From NCBI GenBank assembly GCA_034432935.1, contig DAOUBD010000039.1:1-6719 (forward strand): a DNA stretch of 6,719 nucleotides, given 5' to 3'. Below, one piece after another: positions 6,076-6,719 of the stretch. The notes under the pieces were generated by a model that saw nothing but the letters and a program-made list of their open reading frames with translations, was not told where the DNA came from and did no database searches. Origin of the DNA: DAOUAG01 sp034432935. GTDB lineage: Bacteria > Chloroflexota > Dehalococcoidia > SM23-28-2 > RBG-16-64-32. The position numbers were made by a program, and so were the translations under genes. Numbering within the stretch: position 1 is the stretch's first letter; every line of letters begins with the position of its first letter.

Positions 6076-6152
6076 ACCGATGAAGCGCCAGCACGCAGCC
6101 CACGGCTTACGCGCCGGCAAGAGTACCGGGGCAGCGCCGAATGCGCGTGACC

Positions 6153-6719
6153 CTATCTGCTTCTGTCTAGGGTCGCCGCGAGGCCGACGCAAGTAATCGC
6201 GACAGTAGCGAACACGGCGATGGGTAGCCAATCTACGTGCGAGGTCCCGTGGGGCGGCGGGCCACCGGCGCTGGGCAGCTGTTGTACCGGCTGGGTTGCT
6301 GCCGGAGTAGAGGTCGCAAGCTGCGGCACCTCCAGGTCGAAAGTCACGTCACTCCCAGTCCAAACGAACTCCGCGACGAGCACGCCAAAGTCCCGGCTTA
6401 GGAACTCGAAGCGGAGCGTGGTGGGTGGGCCCTTGGTGCATTCGTACGGCTGACGATACGGCGGTTCTGGATACGCGCCTGGATCCAAAGGCCAAAGTAT
6501 GTCATACCCGGAAAAGAAGCCCGCCCACTGAGGGATGGGCATCGGGCAACCTACCCCGTCTGCCGATAACCCTCCCAGCGGTGTAGCCAGCAGGACACGG
6601 ACCGGCTGCCCATCCCTCACGAAACGCACGGTTATCAGTGATTTAGGGCCCGCATAGGGCGTGGGGCTGGGCGTGGGCGTGGCGACCGGGGTTGGCGCCG
6701 GCGTCGGCACAGGGGTGGA
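6153..6719 (-). CDS. Pro/Thr-rich, C-terminally anchored surface protein (5' end outside window)
   Basis: The minus-strand frame is open to the window edge and reads STPVPTPAPTPV at the border, so the GTG at 6710 is an internal codon of a Pro/Thr linker, not a start. After the linker comes an unrecognised domain of ~110 residues (LITVRFVRDGQPV ... FGVLVAEFVWTGSDVTFDLEVP) with two Cys, predicted by eye to be beta-rich. A second short Thr/Pro/Gln linker leads to LPSAGGPP (bases 6278-6255), a membrane segment beginning WLPIAVFATV and a short DRSR tail. That order (motif, hydrophobic stretch, basic end) is the form of a C-terminal sorting signal, although the motif is not a standard LPxTG. The same motif type precedes the membrane segment of the lamin-tail protein. 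Its missing N-terminal part could hold further domains. Confidence 0.8.
   Translation of the reverse strand, partial: STPVPTPAPTPVATPTPSPTPYAGPKSLITVRFVRDGQPVRVLLATPLGGLSADGVGCPMPIPQWAGFFSGYDILWPLDPGAYPEPPYRQPYECTKGPPTTLRFEFLSRDFGVLVAEFVWTGSDVTFDLEVPQLATSTPAATQPVQQLPSAGGPPPHGTSHVDWLPIAVFATVAITCVGLAATLDRSR

Noticed and set aside
6061..6103. GTG at 6103 as the start of the metal-binding lipoprotein
   Set aside because: It would add 14 residues before an already long basic n-region and has no ribosome-binding site; the ATG at 6061 has a -10-like box at leaderless spacing.
6062..6152. Intergenic region upstream of the metal-binding gene checked for a Zur or MntR operator and for a terminator
   Set aside because: No AT-rich palindrome of the Zur or MntR type and no stem-loop followed by a T-run could be found on the minus strand.

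Overview
This is a high-GC window (roughly two-thirds G+C by eye) from a bacterium that I would place in the Chloroflexota, perhaps a Dehalococcoidia- or Thermomicrobia-like lineage. The evidence is indirect: exported proteins with long Pro/Thr/Ser linkers, lipoproteins beside proteins held by C-terminal membrane anchors, a lamin-tail-domain protein, an ectodomain type I associate with Chloroflexota surface proteins, and no rRNA or other phylogenetic marker. An actinobacterium is the main alternative.

Layout, left to right. Positions 1-918 (+) hold the 3' part of a repeat-bearing surface protein ending in a membrane anchor, followed by a good intrinsic terminator (949-979) and a spacer with two overlapping hairpins. 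Positions 1075-2697 (+) encode a seven-repeat FG-GAP beta-propeller lipoprotein. Positions 2747-3178 and 3209-3967 (+) look like a two-gene operon: a small probable lipoprotein and a lamin-tail-domain protein with an unusual C-terminus. Positions 4047-5015 (+) encode a signal-anchored protein with a Pro/Thr stalk and an extracellular domain. On the minus strand, convergent with it across 17 bp, lies a metal-binding ABC-transporter lipoprotein (6061-5033). Upstream of that is the 3' part of another Pro/Thr-rich, C-terminally anchored protein (6719-6153), running off the window edge.

Every gene appears to encode a protein that is secreted or displayed on the outer face of the membrane, held by one of three devices: lipid on an N-terminal Cys (three genes), a C-terminal membrane segment (three genes), or an N-terminal signal anchor (one gene). 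Only the metal-binding protein has a clear transport role; the rest look structural or adhesive. Nothing shows that they act as one system, and I see no enzymes, RNA genes, mobile elements or CRISPR arrays.

The most coherent unadvertised signal is in translation starts. Genes that probably begin transcripts (2747, 4047, 6061, perhaps 1075) lack a well-spaced Shine-Dalgarno sequence and have a TANNNT -10-like box only 5-8 nt before the start codon, suggesting leaderless mRNAs. The operon-internal gene at 3209 has a strong AGGAGGT. A second signal is a (L/V)PxxGGPP motif shared just before the membrane segment by two otherwise unrelated proteins.
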